Translations under genes and position numbers: made by a program
The notes under the pieces: generated by a model
Told to the model about the DNA's origin: nothing
Seen by the model: the letters and a program-made list of their open reading frames with translations, nothing else
Databases searched by the model: none
Part shown: positions 16,875-25,041 of the stretch, piece after piece
Numbering within the stretch: position 1 is the first letter of the stretch
How the letters are laid out: the number at the start of each line of letters is the position of its first letter
Source of the DNA: Anaerolineae bacterium
GTDB lineage: Bacteria; Chloroflexota; Anaerolineae; Aggregatilineales; Phototrophicaceae
Direction of reading: 5' to 3'
Assembly (NCBI GenBank): GCA_013360465.1
Contig: JABWBO010000014.1
Span: forward strand, 1 to 64,000
DNA: 64,000 nt

Positions 16875-17402
16875 CTAGTTCAAATCGTCGGCGCGCTGAA
16901 GACGAAGCAATTCGGCATAGTGCGCGTGTTCTGACCACAGCTCGGCGTCATCCTGATGATGAGCGATCAGCCAGATCGCCCCGCCGGTCGCCCCCGCCGC
17001 GCCCGCCAGCTCGGCGCTCCACGTCGGATGCTGCGCTGCGACGACGAAAGGGCGTTCCAGAAGGCGGCGCGGATCTCCCTGGCTGAGCCGGTGGAACAGG
17101 CGCGGCAGGAACGCCCGCACCAGCACCGCCGCCGTCTTCTGCCAGATCGCCAGCGGGTAGTGCGACTTTCCCACATCGTGAAGCAGCGCCGCCGTGCCGA
17201 GATCGCCGCTGACGGGTCCTTCTGCCAGCAGGTCGCGCAGCACGCGCAGGCTGTGAATCTGCTCTGAGCGTTTCATGCGCCGCAGGAGCGCCAGCAGATC
17301 ATCGGCGAGATAGGGCTGGGCGGGAGCCACGTCGAGCGGCTGGGCGAAGGCGAACAGCGCCCGCAGCCCCTGCCCCAGCCGTCGTACAGGTGAGGTCCTC
17401 AT
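16875..17402 (-). CDS. HD-domain phosphohydrolase
   Basis: A 175-residue protein built around an HD domain. The first metal ligand is in SEQIHSLRVLRDLL (about residue 50) and the HD pair in ALLHDVGKSHYPL (about 75). A later His in VVAAQHPTWSAELAG and IAHHQDD complete the metal site. Such single-domain proteins hydrolyse nucleotides or other phosphoesters. The start ATG 17402 lies 6 bp after the M50 stop, so the two are co-translated. The C-terminus (ELWSEHAHYAELLRLQRADD) is characteristic of the HD proteins of this size. The substrate is unknown. Confidence 0.85.
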   Translation of the reverse strand: MRTSPVRRLGQGLRALFAFAQPLDVAPAQPYLADDLLALLRRMKRSEQIHSLRVLRDLLAEGPVSGDLGTAALLHDVGKSHYPLAIWQKTAAVLVRAFLPRLFHRLSQGDPRRLLERPFVVAAQHPTWSAELAGAAGATGGAIWLIAHHQDDAELWSEHAHYAELLRLQRADDLN

Positions 17403-17408
17403 CGCATC

Positions 17409-18080
17409 TCAGAAATAGAAGAGGTACAGCAGGTTCCCCAGACCCGCACGAAGGATCGAACGCGCCGGTTCGACAAACAACACCTGCCCGATATTCGGAA
17501 TCCCCGGAAGCTGCACGAAGGTGAGCAGCAGCACGCCGAAGAAGATCAACTGCGTCGTCGATTGATATTTGTGCCACTGCTCCGCCAGGTTTGGCGGCAG
17601 CAGCGCATACAGGATGTTCCAGCCGTCGATGGGAAAAAGCGGCAGCAGGTTGAAGATGAACAGGATGACGTTGAAGTACATCAGATAGGCAAGGATCAGG
17701 TTGACCACATCCGGCAGTTCGCCCACAAACCCCATGCCGAGGATGCGAATGACCAGCATGACCAGCACTGCCACCAGCAGATTCGACACCGGTCCGGCAG
17801 CGACGGCTGCCAGCCAGCGCCAGCGTCGGTTTTCGCGCGGCATGCGGTAGGGCGAGATCGGCGCTGCGCCCAGAAAACCGAAGCCGATCAGGATGAACAT
17901 CAACCAGCCGACCCAGTTGATGTGTACCAGCGGGTTCAGCGTCAGCCTGCCCTGCCGAGCCGGTTCCGGGTCGCCCATGCGCCAGCCCACATAGTTGTGC
18001 GCATACTCGTGAAGGGTCATCCCGATGCCCAGCGCGATCAAGGTCGCGAGGATTTGTTCCGGGGTTCTATCAAGAAGCAA
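17409..18080 (-). CDS. Site-2 protease family membrane metallopeptidase (M50)
   Basis: A 223-residue intramembrane protease-like protein. The zinc motif HEYAH is at residues 24-28, and the third ligand motif FNLLPLFPIDGWNIL (NxxPxxPxDG) is about residue 140. Several helices surround these motifs. The start is TTG 18080, supported by GGAG seven bases upstream and no better ATG. Rhomboid-like cleavage of transmembrane anti-sigma or signal proteins is the family role, but the substrate here is unknown. The short form without PDZ resembles the YdgP-like M50B group. It leads the unit with the HD and TyrA-like genes. Confidence 0.9.
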   Translation of the reverse strand: MLLDRTPEQILATLIALGIGMTLHEYAHNYVGWRMGDPEPARQGRLTLNPLVHINWVGWLMFILIGFGFLGAAPISPYRMPRENRRWRWLAAVAAGPVSNLLVAVLVMLVIRILGMGFVGELPDVVNLILAYLMYFNVILFIFNLLPLFPIDGWNILYALLPPNLAEQWHKYQSTTQLIFFGVLLLTFVQLPGIPNIGQVLFVEPARSILRAGLGNLLYLFYF

Positions 18081-18167
18081 GGTTAACTCCGGTTATCTGG
18101 CATAATAGCACGTGTCACCAAAGTATATCATGCGGGTTATCTACATCAGACATATGAAGGCTGAAAG

Positions 18168-18395
18168 ATGGATGAGACCACCAGCCAGGGCGGCTCGCCG
18201 CTTCGAGTAGGGCTTCACGTCGAACTACGCAAGCCCCATCCATGCGGCAGCCGCCGCTGGGTGATCACGCGAATCGGCGCGGATATCGGGCTGCGCTGTC
18301 TGGGCTGCGACCGCCGGGTCATGCTGGCGCGAAGCGAATTTAATAAGCAACTGAAGCGTCTGATTGACGAAGTTCATCAGAACAGCGAGGGATAG
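18168..18395 (+). CDS. DUF951 family small protein
   Basis: A 75-residue protein. The core VELRKPHPCGSRRWVITRIG, then ADIGLRCLGCDRRVMLAR, is the complete DUF951 signature, including a lone Cys followed by a CxxC. The family is widespread in Firmicutes and Chloroflexota, and its role is unknown; the fold suggests a small OB-like or zinc-binding domain. It ends 3 bp before the glycosyltransferase start, so both are probably translated together. Confidence 0.9.
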   Translation: MDETTSQGGSPLRVGLHVELRKPHPCGSRRWVITRIGADIGLRCLGCDRRVMLARSEFNKQLKRLIDEVHQNSEG

Positions 18396-18398
18396 GCA

Positions 18399-19601
18399 GT
18401 GAAAAAACGGATTCTGTTTCTGATGTCCGATACTGGCGGTGGTCATCGCGCAGCGGCGGAAGCGATCAGTGCGGCGCTCCTTCAACGTTACGGCGAGGAA
18501 AACCTGACCATCGATCTGGTCGATGTCTTCAAGTCCTACTCACCCTTCCCCCTGAACTACATGCCAGAGTTCTACCCCTGGCTGATCAACCACAGCAAAT
18601 CCTCCTGGGGGATGGGCTACAAACTCTCTAATTCTCGCGGCAGCGCCAAAGTGATGAGCAGGGCGATGTATGTCACCGGCGAAAAGCAGATGAAGCGGAT
18701 GGTACACGAAAACCCGGCGGATGTCGTCGTCTGCGTTCACTCCGTGCTGACCCGTCCGGCAGTTGACGCTTTCATGTATGCCGCCGATGACCGTCCTCCG
18801 TTCATCACCGTCGTCACCGATCTGGTCTCCACCCACATGTTCTGGTACGACAAACGAGTCGAGCGCACCCTGGTTCCCACCGAAGCCGCCTTCGAGCGGG
18901 GCGTGCTGGCTGGCTTGAAGCCGCAGTATATGCAGGTCACCGGACTGCCGGTGCATCCCCGATTCAGCGAAATCCCCGCACAGCGCGAGGCGCGCGCTGC
19001 CCTCGGTTGGGACCCCCACCTGCCCGCCATCCTGATGGTCGGCGGCGGCGATGGCATGGGTCCGCTGTACAAGAATGCCCGTGCGCTGAACGCCAGAAAG
19101 CTGAAATGCCAGTTGGTGATCATCGCCGGACGCAACAAGAGTCTGCAAGCCCGGCTTGAAGAGTCCGATTGGAACCAGCCGACGCACATCTACGGATTCA
19201 TGAAGGACATGCCCCATCTGATGGCGGCGTCCAGCATCCTGGTCAGCAAAGCCGGTCCGGCGACCATCTGCGAAGCGTGCATCGCCGGGCTGCCGATGAT
19301 CCTCTTCGACGCCATCCCCGGTCAGGAGACCGGCAACGTCGATTATGTGGTGGACAACAACGCCGGCGTCTTCGCCCCGACCCCGCGCAGTGTCGCCGAT
19401 GCCGCCGAAGCCTGGCTGGCAGAAGGCAGCGCCGGGCTGCGCCGCCGTTCCGAAAACGCCCGCCGCATCGCTCATCCCAACGCCGTCTGGGACATCGCCG
19501 ATGAAATCTGGCAGTACGCGCATCATCCGCGTATCCCGACTCAGCGCAGCGTGTCGCTGATCAAGCGAATCAGCGCCACGCGCCTGCTCGATTTTGTGTA
19601 A
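18399..19601 (+). CDS. Glycolipid glycosyltransferase (MGDG synthase/UgtP-like, GT28)
   Basis: A 400-residue GT-B enzyme that should transfer a hexose from UDP-sugar to diacylglycerol at the cytoplasmic membrane face. The N-terminus MKKRILFLMSDTGGGHRAAA carries the GGGH motif of monogalactosyl- and glucosyl-diacylglycerol synthases. It continues with SYSPFPLNYMPEFYPWLINH, a membrane-contact region, and TVVTDLVSTHMFWYDKRVER. The donor site holds ILVSKAGPATICEACIAGLP, the GT28 signature. A neighbouring DUF951 gene is 3 bp upstream. Glycolipids are expected in Chloroflexota membranes, which fits. Confidence 0.93.
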   Translation: MKKRILFLMSDTGGGHRAAAEAISAALLQRYGEENLTIDLVDVFKSYSPFPLNYMPEFYPWLINHSKSSWGMGYKLSNSRGSAKVMSRAMYVTGEKQMKRMVHENPADVVVCVHSVLTRPAVDAFMYAADDRPPFITVVTDLVSTHMFWYDKRVERTLVPTEAAFERGVLAGLKPQYMQVTGLPVHPRFSEIPAQREARAALGWDPHLPAILMVGGGDGMGPLYKNARALNARKLKCQLVIIAGRNKSLQARLEESDWNQPTHIYGFMKDMPHLMAASSILVSKAGPATICEACIAGLPMILFDAIPGQETGNVDYVVDNNAGVFAPTPRSVADAAEAWLAEGSAGLRRRSENARRIAHPNAVWDIADEIWQYAHHPRIPTQRSVSLIKRISATRLLDFV

Positions 19602-19746
19602 ACGTCGGATAGGGTATTGGATTCACCCGCAGAATTGTTAAGATTGTTAAGTAGCGTGCGCGGCGCGCTTAATGCAATGCGCCCTGGACGTTAATGTCAT
19701 CAAGCTAGAGTGGTTTGAGTCAAAGTACCCGTTTTGGAGGAAACTC

Positions 19747-21090
19747 ATGCTTAAGTTCAAGACGTTGGTCGTGGCGCTGCTGGCGCTGCTGGCGGTCGTG
19801 CCGGCTTTTGCCCAGGACGCTGTCGATGTCAAGGTCTGGATCGCCTTCACGGACGCCGGACGACTGGGCTGGGCGCAGGAGCGCGCCGCCGAGTTCAACG
19901 CGCTGTTCCCACAGTACAACGTGACCGTCGAAGGTTACGCCAACTACGAAGAGCTGTTCGCGGCGACGGCGCTGGCGGCGGAACAGAATTCGCTGCCCGC
20001 CATCGTCCAGTACTTCGAAGTCGCCACCCAGGATGCGCGCGACAGCGGCTACTTCAAGTCGATTGCCGAAGCGCTCGGCGACCGCACCGAAGTTAACGGA
20101 CAGGCGTTCAACCTCGACGACATCATCGGACCCGTCGCTGCCTACTACACCCTGGACGGTCAGTTCACCTCCATGCCCTGGAACACCTCCTCGGCGATCT
20201 GGTTCTCGAACATGACCATCCTCAACGCCGCCGGCGTCGATGCGCCCCCCGCCACCTGGGATGAGGTCGAGGCTGCCTGCGAGAAGGTCATGGCGCTGGA
20301 CAGCGCGCCCGAATACTGCTTCACCTTCCCGAATCACGGTTGGTTCTTCGAGCAGTGGCTCGCCCAGCAGAACGCCGAATTTGCCAACAACGGCAACGGT
20401 CGTGATGCCCGTGCCACCGAGGTGACGTTCGCCAGCGATGCCGGCGTCGCCGTCCTGGCGTGGCTCGACGACATGGCGCAGAAGGGCTATCTGTACTACA
20501 GCGGCGCGCAGGGCGGCGCTTCCTGGTCGACGGTCGATCAGGCGTTCAGCAGCCAGCAGGTGGCGATGACTGCCTACAGCAGCTCCGACACTGCCGTCTA
20601 TACCCAGGTCGGTGTGGACAACGGCTTCGAGGTCCTGGCGTCCTTCCTGCCTTACAATGACGATACCGGCTGGACCGGCAACCTGATCGGCGGCGCGAGC
20701 CTGTGGCTGGTCAATGGTCTGGCAGCGGAAGTCGAGGACGGCGCGCTGACCTTCCTGGCATTCATGACCAACACCGAAAACGCCGCCACCTGGCATCAGA
20801 CGACCGGCTATATCGCCATCCGCACCAGCGCCAACGAACTGCTGGCGGGCGAAGGCTGGTTCGAGACCAACCCGAACTTCAGCGTGGCAGCCGATCAACT
20901 GGCGACGAGTACCGTGACATCCGCGACGCGCGGCGCGATCCTCGGCGCTTTCCCGGCGATCCGCAACGTCGTCACGGCAGCCGTTGACACCGTCCTGCTG
21001 ACCGACTCCGCCCCGGCGGATGTCCTGGCGCAGGCGCAGGCGGATGCCAACGTCATCCTCGAAGAATACAACCTGCTCAACGCCGAATAA
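19747..21090 (+). CDS. Carbohydrate ABC transporter substrate-binding protein (family 1)
   Basis: A 447-residue extracellular binding protein starting at ATG 19747 behind GGAGGAAA. The signal peptide (1-21) ends VVPAFAQ with no lipobox Cys. The mature part begins VDVKVWIAFTDAGRLGWAQE, has LPAIVQYFEVATQDARDSGY and PWNTSSAIWFSNMTILNAAG, and follows the UgpB/MalE pattern of the extracellular solute-binding protein family 1. It should deliver a sugar or glycerophospho-compound to the two permeases encoded downstream. A perfect 12-bp hairpin follows its stop, probably protecting the 3' end of this highly expressed part of the mRNA. Confidence 0.93.
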   Translation: MLKFKTLVVALLALLAVVPAFAQDAVDVKVWIAFTDAGRLGWAQERAAEFNALFPQYNVTVEGYANYEELFAATALAAEQNSLPAIVQYFEVATQDARDSGYFKSIAEALGDRTEVNGQAFNLDDIIGPVAAYYTLDGQFTSMPWNTSSAIWFSNMTILNAAGVDAPPATWDEVEAACEKVMALDSAPEYCFTFPNHGWFFEQWLAQQNAEFANNGNGRDARATEVTFASDAGVAVLAWLDDMAQKGYLYYSGAQGGASWSTVDQAFSSQQVAMTAYSSSDTAVYTQVGVDNGFEVLASFLPYNDDTGWTGNLIGGASLWLVNGLAAEVEDGALTFLAFMTNTENAATWHQTTGYIAIRTSANELLAGEGWFETNPNFSVAADQLATSTVTSATRGAILGAFPAIRNVVTAAVDTVLLTDSAPADVLAQAQADANVILEEYNLLNAE

Positions 21091-21118
21091 CGCCGGCTGC
21101 GCAGCACACGTGCATGGA

Positions 21119-21145
21119 GGGGCATGGCGAGTTTCGCCATGCCCC
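21119..21145 (+). promoter_or_regulatory. Strong mRNA hairpin between binding-protein and permease genes
   Basis: GGGGCATGGCGA (21119-21130) pairs perfectly with TCGCCATGCCCC (21134-21145) around a 3-base loop. No T run follows, so a 3'-stabilising processing hairpin is more likely than a full terminator. Confidence 0.55.
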
Positions 21146-21183
21146 TTGCGTATTGGCAGATCACACGAGGAGGCAATGCCTCG

Positions 21184-22380
21184 ATGGACTCGTCACTTCC
21201 TCTCCTGGTCGCGGTGTTAGGGGCGGTCCTTGGCGGCGGGCTGCTGGGCTGGTCGTTTCGGCGCGCCTCGCAATCCCCTGCGCTTGGCGCCGGCATCGGT
21301 GCGGTCGCCGGAGTCTTCGGCGTAGGGCTGTTCATGGCACCGCTCAACTTCTGCACCTTCGAGGCGGATCGCACAACCGCAGATAATGTCTTCGGCGTCC
21401 TCCTCATCGCCGCCGGTTTCCTGCTCATCGTCCTGCCCGTCCGATGGGTTGCGCTGCGACTTGCCGCCGGTCAGCGGCTGATCGGCGCGCAGTCCACGCC
21501 GGGAGCGTTCAAAGGAACGGTGCTGCCCTGGCTGTTTCTGCTGCCCACGCTCACCGTCCTGGTCTTGTTCCTGTACTATCCTTCTTTCGATACCTTTCGA
21601 CTCTCGACACTGCTGGCGCGGCTGGGCACGCCGCGCACCGCGTTCGTCTGCGTCAACAACTACACGCGCCTGATCGCCGATACCAGCTATCTGAACAGCC
21701 TGGTGCTGACCCTGCTGATCTCGGCGGCGATTGTGGTCATCGGGCTGGTCCTGTCGCTGACCGTCGCCAATTTTGCCTACCAGCCGATCAAGGGCGCGAA
21801 GATTTACCGGGCGCTGCTAGTCTGGCCCTACGCCATTTCGCCCGCCGTCGCCGGCGTCATCTTCCTGATCCTCTTCAACCCGACGGGCGGCATCATCAAC
21901 TATTTCCTGGGGTCGCTGTTCAATCTCAAAATCCCCTGGCTGAATGATCCGGCGTTTGCGCCCTGGGCGATCATCCTCGCCAGCGTGTGGAAGTCGATGG
22001 GCTACAACATCCTCTTCTACCTGGCGGGCTTGCAGAACGTGCCGAACGACCTGCTGGAAGCCGCCGCCATCGACGGAGCCAACGCTTTGCAGCGCTTCGT
22101 GCGCATCGTCGTCCCCATGCTTTCGCCCATCACCTTCTTCCTGGTCATCACCAACATGACCTACGCCTTTTTCGACACCTTCGGCACGATTGACTACCTG
22201 ACCGGCGGTGGACCGCTTTCTTCGACCACCACATTGATGTATCGCATCTATCAGGTTGGCATCCGCAACAACGATCTGGGCAAGGCATCCGCCGAGTCGA
22301 TCATCCTGTTCGTGCTGGTCATCGGGCTGACTTATCTGCAATTTCGCGGCGGAGAACGCCGCGTCAGCTATGGAGCGTGA
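21184..22380 (+). CDS. Sugar ABC transporter permease (MalF/UgpA type)
   Basis: A 398-residue permease starting at ATG 21184; GAGGAGG lies ten bases upstream. Extra N-terminal helices (about residues 1-110) precede the usual six-helix core, which is unusual for UgpA-like subunits of ~300 residues. The EAA loop, LLEAAAIDGANALQRFVRIV, is clear near residue 300 and contacts the ATPase. It works with the binding protein upstream and the second permease starting 3 bp downstream. The shared ATPase (MsmX/UgpC-like) is not in the window, as is common for this family. Confidence 0.93.
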   Translation: MDSSLPLLVAVLGAVLGGGLLGWSFRRASQSPALGAGIGAVAGVFGVGLFMAPLNFCTFEADRTTADNVFGVLLIAAGFLLIVLPVRWVALRLAAGQRLIGAQSTPGAFKGTVLPWLFLLPTLTVLVLFLYYPSFDTFRLSTLLARLGTPRTAFVCVNNYTRLIADTSYLNSLVLTLLISAAIVVIGLVLSLTVANFAYQPIKGAKIYRALLVWPYAISPAVAGVIFLILFNPTGGIINYFLGSLFNLKIPWLNDPAFAPWAIILASVWKSMGYNILFYLAGLQNVPNDLLEAAAIDGANALQRFVRIVVPMLSPITFFLVITNMTYAFFDTFGTIDYLTGGGPLSSTTTLMYRIYQVGIRNNDLGKASAESIILFVLVIGLTYLQFRGGERRVSYGA

Positions 22381-22383
22381 GTC

Positions 22384-23262
22384 ATGACAGTGAGGACTCA
22401 GGATCGTGTCGCGGTCGCAGGCGATCAGGGTGTGCTGGCAGCGCTGAAACGGCTCCTCCCGAAGCGCTGGTACGCCCATCTCGTGCTGTGGATCGCCTGC
22501 GGGTTGATCGGTTTTCCGCTGTTCTATGCCATTCTCGTCAGCACGCAGAACAACAGCGAGGTGTTCGCCTACCAGTTCACGCCCGGCGCGAACTTTTACG
22601 CCAACTGGGATGTCGTCTTTAACATTTCCAAGCTGAGCGCCTACATGGTCAACAGCCTGATCATCGCTGCCGCCGTGACCACCGGCAAGGTGATCCTGTC
22701 GCTGCTGGCGGGGCTGGCGTTCGTCTATTTTCGCTTTCCGGGCAAATGGCTGGTCTTCGGTTTCGTGCTGATCACGCTGATGATGCCGACCGAAATCCTG
22801 ATCATCGCCCTCTTCCGGTTCGTCAACAGCCTGGGCTGGGGCAACACCTACATCGCGCTGATCGTACCGTTCATCGCCAGCGCCACCGGGTCGTTTCTGT
22901 TCCGGCAGCACTTCGCCAACCTGCCCGCCGAGCTTTCAGAGGCGGCGCAGCTCGACGGCGCGACGCCGCTCCAGTTCTTGTTTCGTGTGCTGGTTCCCGT
23001 GAGCTGGAACACCATCGGGGCGCTGACGGTGATCCAATTCGTCTATGTGTGGAATTTCTATCTGTGGCCCGCCCTGATCATCCAGGGGCAGGAGCGGCAG
23101 GTCGTGCAGGTCGGGCTGCGCACGCTTCTGGGCGGCGACAGCGCGGTGCGCTTCGGTCCGATGATGCTGGGCGCGGTCGCCGCCAGCATCCCCCCGCTGA
23201 TCATCTTCCTGCTCCTGCAGAAGCAGTTCATGAGCGGGTTCGCCATCACCCGCGACAAATAG
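22384..23262 (+). CDS. Sugar ABC transporter permease (MalG/UgpE type)
   Basis: A 292-residue permease with six membrane helices, starting 3 bp after the first permease. The EAA loop is ELSEAAQLDGATPLQFLFRV (about residue 183). The C-terminal stretch ends in PLIIFLLLQKQFMSGFAITR, a constant feature of UgpE-like subunits. It pairs with the 398-residue permease and the family 1 binding protein to import a carbohydrate. No ATPase gene follows; the next gene is convergent and a long hairpin marks the end. Confidence 0.95.
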   Translation: MTVRTQDRVAVAGDQGVLAALKRLLPKRWYAHLVLWIACGLIGFPLFYAILVSTQNNSEVFAYQFTPGANFYANWDVVFNISKLSAYMVNSLIIAAAVTTGKVILSLLAGLAFVYFRFPGKWLVFGFVLITLMMPTEILIIALFRFVNSLGWGNTYIALIVPFIASATGSFLFRQHFANLPAELSEAAQLDGATPLQFLFRVLVPVSWNTIGALTVIQFVYVWNFYLWPALIIQGQERQVVQVGLRTLLGGDSAVRFGPMMLGAVAASIPPLIIFLLLQKQFMSGFAITRDK

Positions 23263-23271
23263 CGACGATGA

Positions 23272-23303
23272 GAGGTCAGGCGGTGACGAGACCGCCTGAC
23301 CTC
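23272..23303. terminator. Long hairpin between convergent genes
   Basis: GAGGTCAGGCGGT (23272-23284) pairs perfectly with ACCGCCTGACCTC (23291-23303) around a 6-base loop. It lies between the permease stop and the DUF692-like stop. No T run is present, so termination could be factor-assisted. Confidence 0.5.
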
Positions 23304-23309
23304 AGCGCA

Positions 23310-24140
23310 TCATTCCGCGCCGACCGGCGCAGCCGCGTTGAATCGCTCGACCATCGTCAGCAGGCGCGTCGTGTCGTGAACAATCACATCGTAGTCGCTG
23401 CGCCAGTCGAACTGTGGAGTCACCCCGCCATACTCGCAGGTCACCACCCAGGGGCGCGCCCGCCGCGCCCGGAGCGCCGTCAGCGCCGCTTCAGCCGTTC
23501 GGAAATCCTCTTCGGTGAAAGCGAGGTGATCCATCAACCCGTTGTCGGTATCCCGGACGCCGGTCACGTGTACTTCGCCGGTGCGTTCCAGCGGCAGGCT
23601 CTCGATGTAAGCGACCGGATCAAGTCCCAGGGAACGGGCGGTGATCGTCGCATGGGCGGTGTCGAGCAGCAGCCCACAGCCCGTCTCCTTCAGCACGTCA
23701 TGGATCAGCGCCGGCTCGATGCAGTATGACAGCGCGTGCTTGTCGTTGGATCGTCTGCCGAAGGGCACATTTTCGGCGACGACGTTTTCCGCCCCGAAAC
23801 GCTGCGTCAGTTCTTGCAGGTCACGGACGAACTGCGCGCGCACCCGGTCGCGCGCCGCCTCTTCCGGCTGATCGCCGACGCCGGGCAGGTCTTCGGCGCG
23901 GACGTACAGATGGAGGTTCACCTTGGGCGTGTCCGTCTCGCGCATCCATCGTTCGACCTCCGCCCAGTCGGCTTTGTGCAGCGCCCCGGTACGCAGCGGA
24001 AAATGGATGTAGATCGGTCTGAGCGCGCGCGCGTCGCGGGTCAGGTCCTCCCAGGGTGGGCATTTGAAGCGGTCGAGCGTGATGGCGGCGCTGCCGAGCG
24101 CCCGCGCCGCCTGCGGTGAATAATTCAGCGCAAACTGCAT
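23310..24140 (-). CDS. DUF692/MNIO-like TIM-barrel protein
   Basis: A 276-residue protein with a TIM-barrel pattern. Tell-tale segments are ENVVAENVPFGRR (metal-site Glu/Asn), CGLLLDTAHATITARSLGLD (Asp and His of the third strand), PVAYIESLPLERTGEVHVTG (His) and VVTCEYGG (Glu near the end). They follow the order of DUF692 (multinuclear non-haem iron oxidases such as MbnB and TglH) and of xylose-isomerase-like sugar epimerases. The spacing LD-x2-H then P-x5-LP-x-ER favours DUF692. No peptide precursor or RRE-partner gene sits beside it. The neighbours are a sugar permease and a divergent sirtuin. Confidence 0.6.
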   Translation of the reverse strand: MQFALNYSPQAARALGSAAITLDRFKCPPWEDLTRDARALRPIYIHFPLRTGALHKADWAEVERWMRETDTPKVNLHLYVRAEDLPGVGDQPEEAARDRVRAQFVRDLQELTQRFGAENVVAENVPFGRRSNDKHALSYCIEPALIHDVLKETGCGLLLDTAHATITARSLGLDPVAYIESLPLERTGEVHVTGVRDTDNGLMDHLAFTEEDFRTAEAALTALRARRARPWVVTCEYGGVTPQFDWRSDYDVIVHDTTRLLTMVERFNAAAPVGAE

Positions 24141-24204
24141 TGGGTCCTCTTCCCATGCTCACTGTCGTTGTGCATTATACAACCCTGTCAGGGCGGTTTG
24201 CCGT

Positions 24205-24234
24205 TTGCCGATCGGGCGTGAAGAAATCTATAAT
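24205..24234 (+). promoter_or_regulatory. Promoter of the sirtuin-to-lgt operon
   Basis: TTGCCG (24205-24210) and a perfect TATAAT (24229-24234) are 18 bp apart. Transcription should begin near 24241, which rules out upstream in-frame starts for the sirtuin and supports GTG 24271. Confidence 0.65.
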
Positions 24235-24270
24235 CATGGTGAGCATGTCAGCCCTTATCGGAGCCGCCTT

Positions 24271-25041
24271 GTGGACGATTCCCTGCGCCAAGCCGTCAAT
24301 CTGCTGAGCAGCGCCGCGCGCGTGGCTGCACTCACCGGCGCAGGCGTCAGCAAAGAGTCCGGGATCCCCACCTTTCGCGATGCCCAGACAGGCTTGTGGG
24401 CGCAGTACGATCCCACCCAACTGGCGACTCCTCAGGCGTTCCGGCGCGCCCCCAGGCTGGTCTGGGATTTCTACGAGTATCGCCGCGAACTGATGCGTCC
24501 GGCGCAGCCCAACCCGGCGCACATCGCTCTGGCGCAGCTGGAACGCCGCGTTCCGCAGTTCACCCTGATCACCCAGAACGTCGATGATCTGCACGAACGC
24601 GCCGGCAGCATCCACATCATCCGGCTGCACGGGCAGATTCACCGTAATAAGTGCTTCAACGCCTGCCGGGGAGAACCGACGTATGTCGATGTCGCCGCCC
24701 TGGAATGGGATCGCGCGGCGGGTCCACCGAAGTGCCCGCACTGCGAGGCGTTCGTTCGCCCGGATGTCGTCTGGTTCGGCGAAGCGCTGCCCGCTGTGGC
24801 GCTGTCGGCGGCGCAGTCCGCCAGCGCCACAGCGGAGGTCATGCTGATCGTCGGCACTTCCGGCATGGTCACACCCGCCGCCGACCTGCCTTACATCGCG
24901 CGCCAATCCGGCGCTGCGCTCATCGAATTCAATCCTCTGCCCAGCGCCATCACCCCAATCGTGAACCTGCACATTGCCGAAACGGCGGGGGTCGCCCTGC
25001 CCCGTCTGCTGGCGGCGCTGGAAGAACGACATGGCGCGTAG
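24271..25041 (+). CDS. cobB: NAD-dependent protein deacylase (sirtuin, CobB-like)
   Basis: A 256-residue Sir2 enzyme that removes acyl groups from lysine, using NAD+ and producing O-acyl-ADP-ribose. GTG 24271 has GGAG seven bases upstream. Motifs: TGAGVSKESGIPTFRD (NAD), TQNVDDLHERAG, LHGQIHRNKC with catalytic His, and VRPDVVWFGEALP. Zinc ligands are CFNAC and CPHC. The segment FYEYRRELM keeps the Tyr-x-x-Arg pair that defines class III sirtuins, so succinyl or malonyl groups may be favoured over acetyl. It is the first gene of a long operon, and its stop overlaps the next ATG. Confidence 0.93.
   Translation: MDDSLRQAVNLLSSAARVAALTGAGVSKESGIPTFRDAQTGLWAQYDPTQLATPQAFRRAPRLVWDFYEYRRELMRPAQPNPAHIALAQLERRVPQFTLITQNVDDLHERAGSIHIIRLHGQIHRNKCFNACRGEPTYVDVAALEWDRAAGPPKCPHCEAFVRPDVVWFGEALPAVALSAAQSASATAEVMLIVGTSGMVTPAADLPYIARQSGAALIEFNPLPSAITPIVNLHIAETAGVALPRLLAALEERHGA

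Noticed and set aside
24205-24270. A longer sirtuin N-terminus from TTG 24205
   Set aside because: This TTG is the -35 element of a TTGCCG-18-TATAAT promoter, so the codons would not be transcribed; GTG 24271 has a ribosome site.
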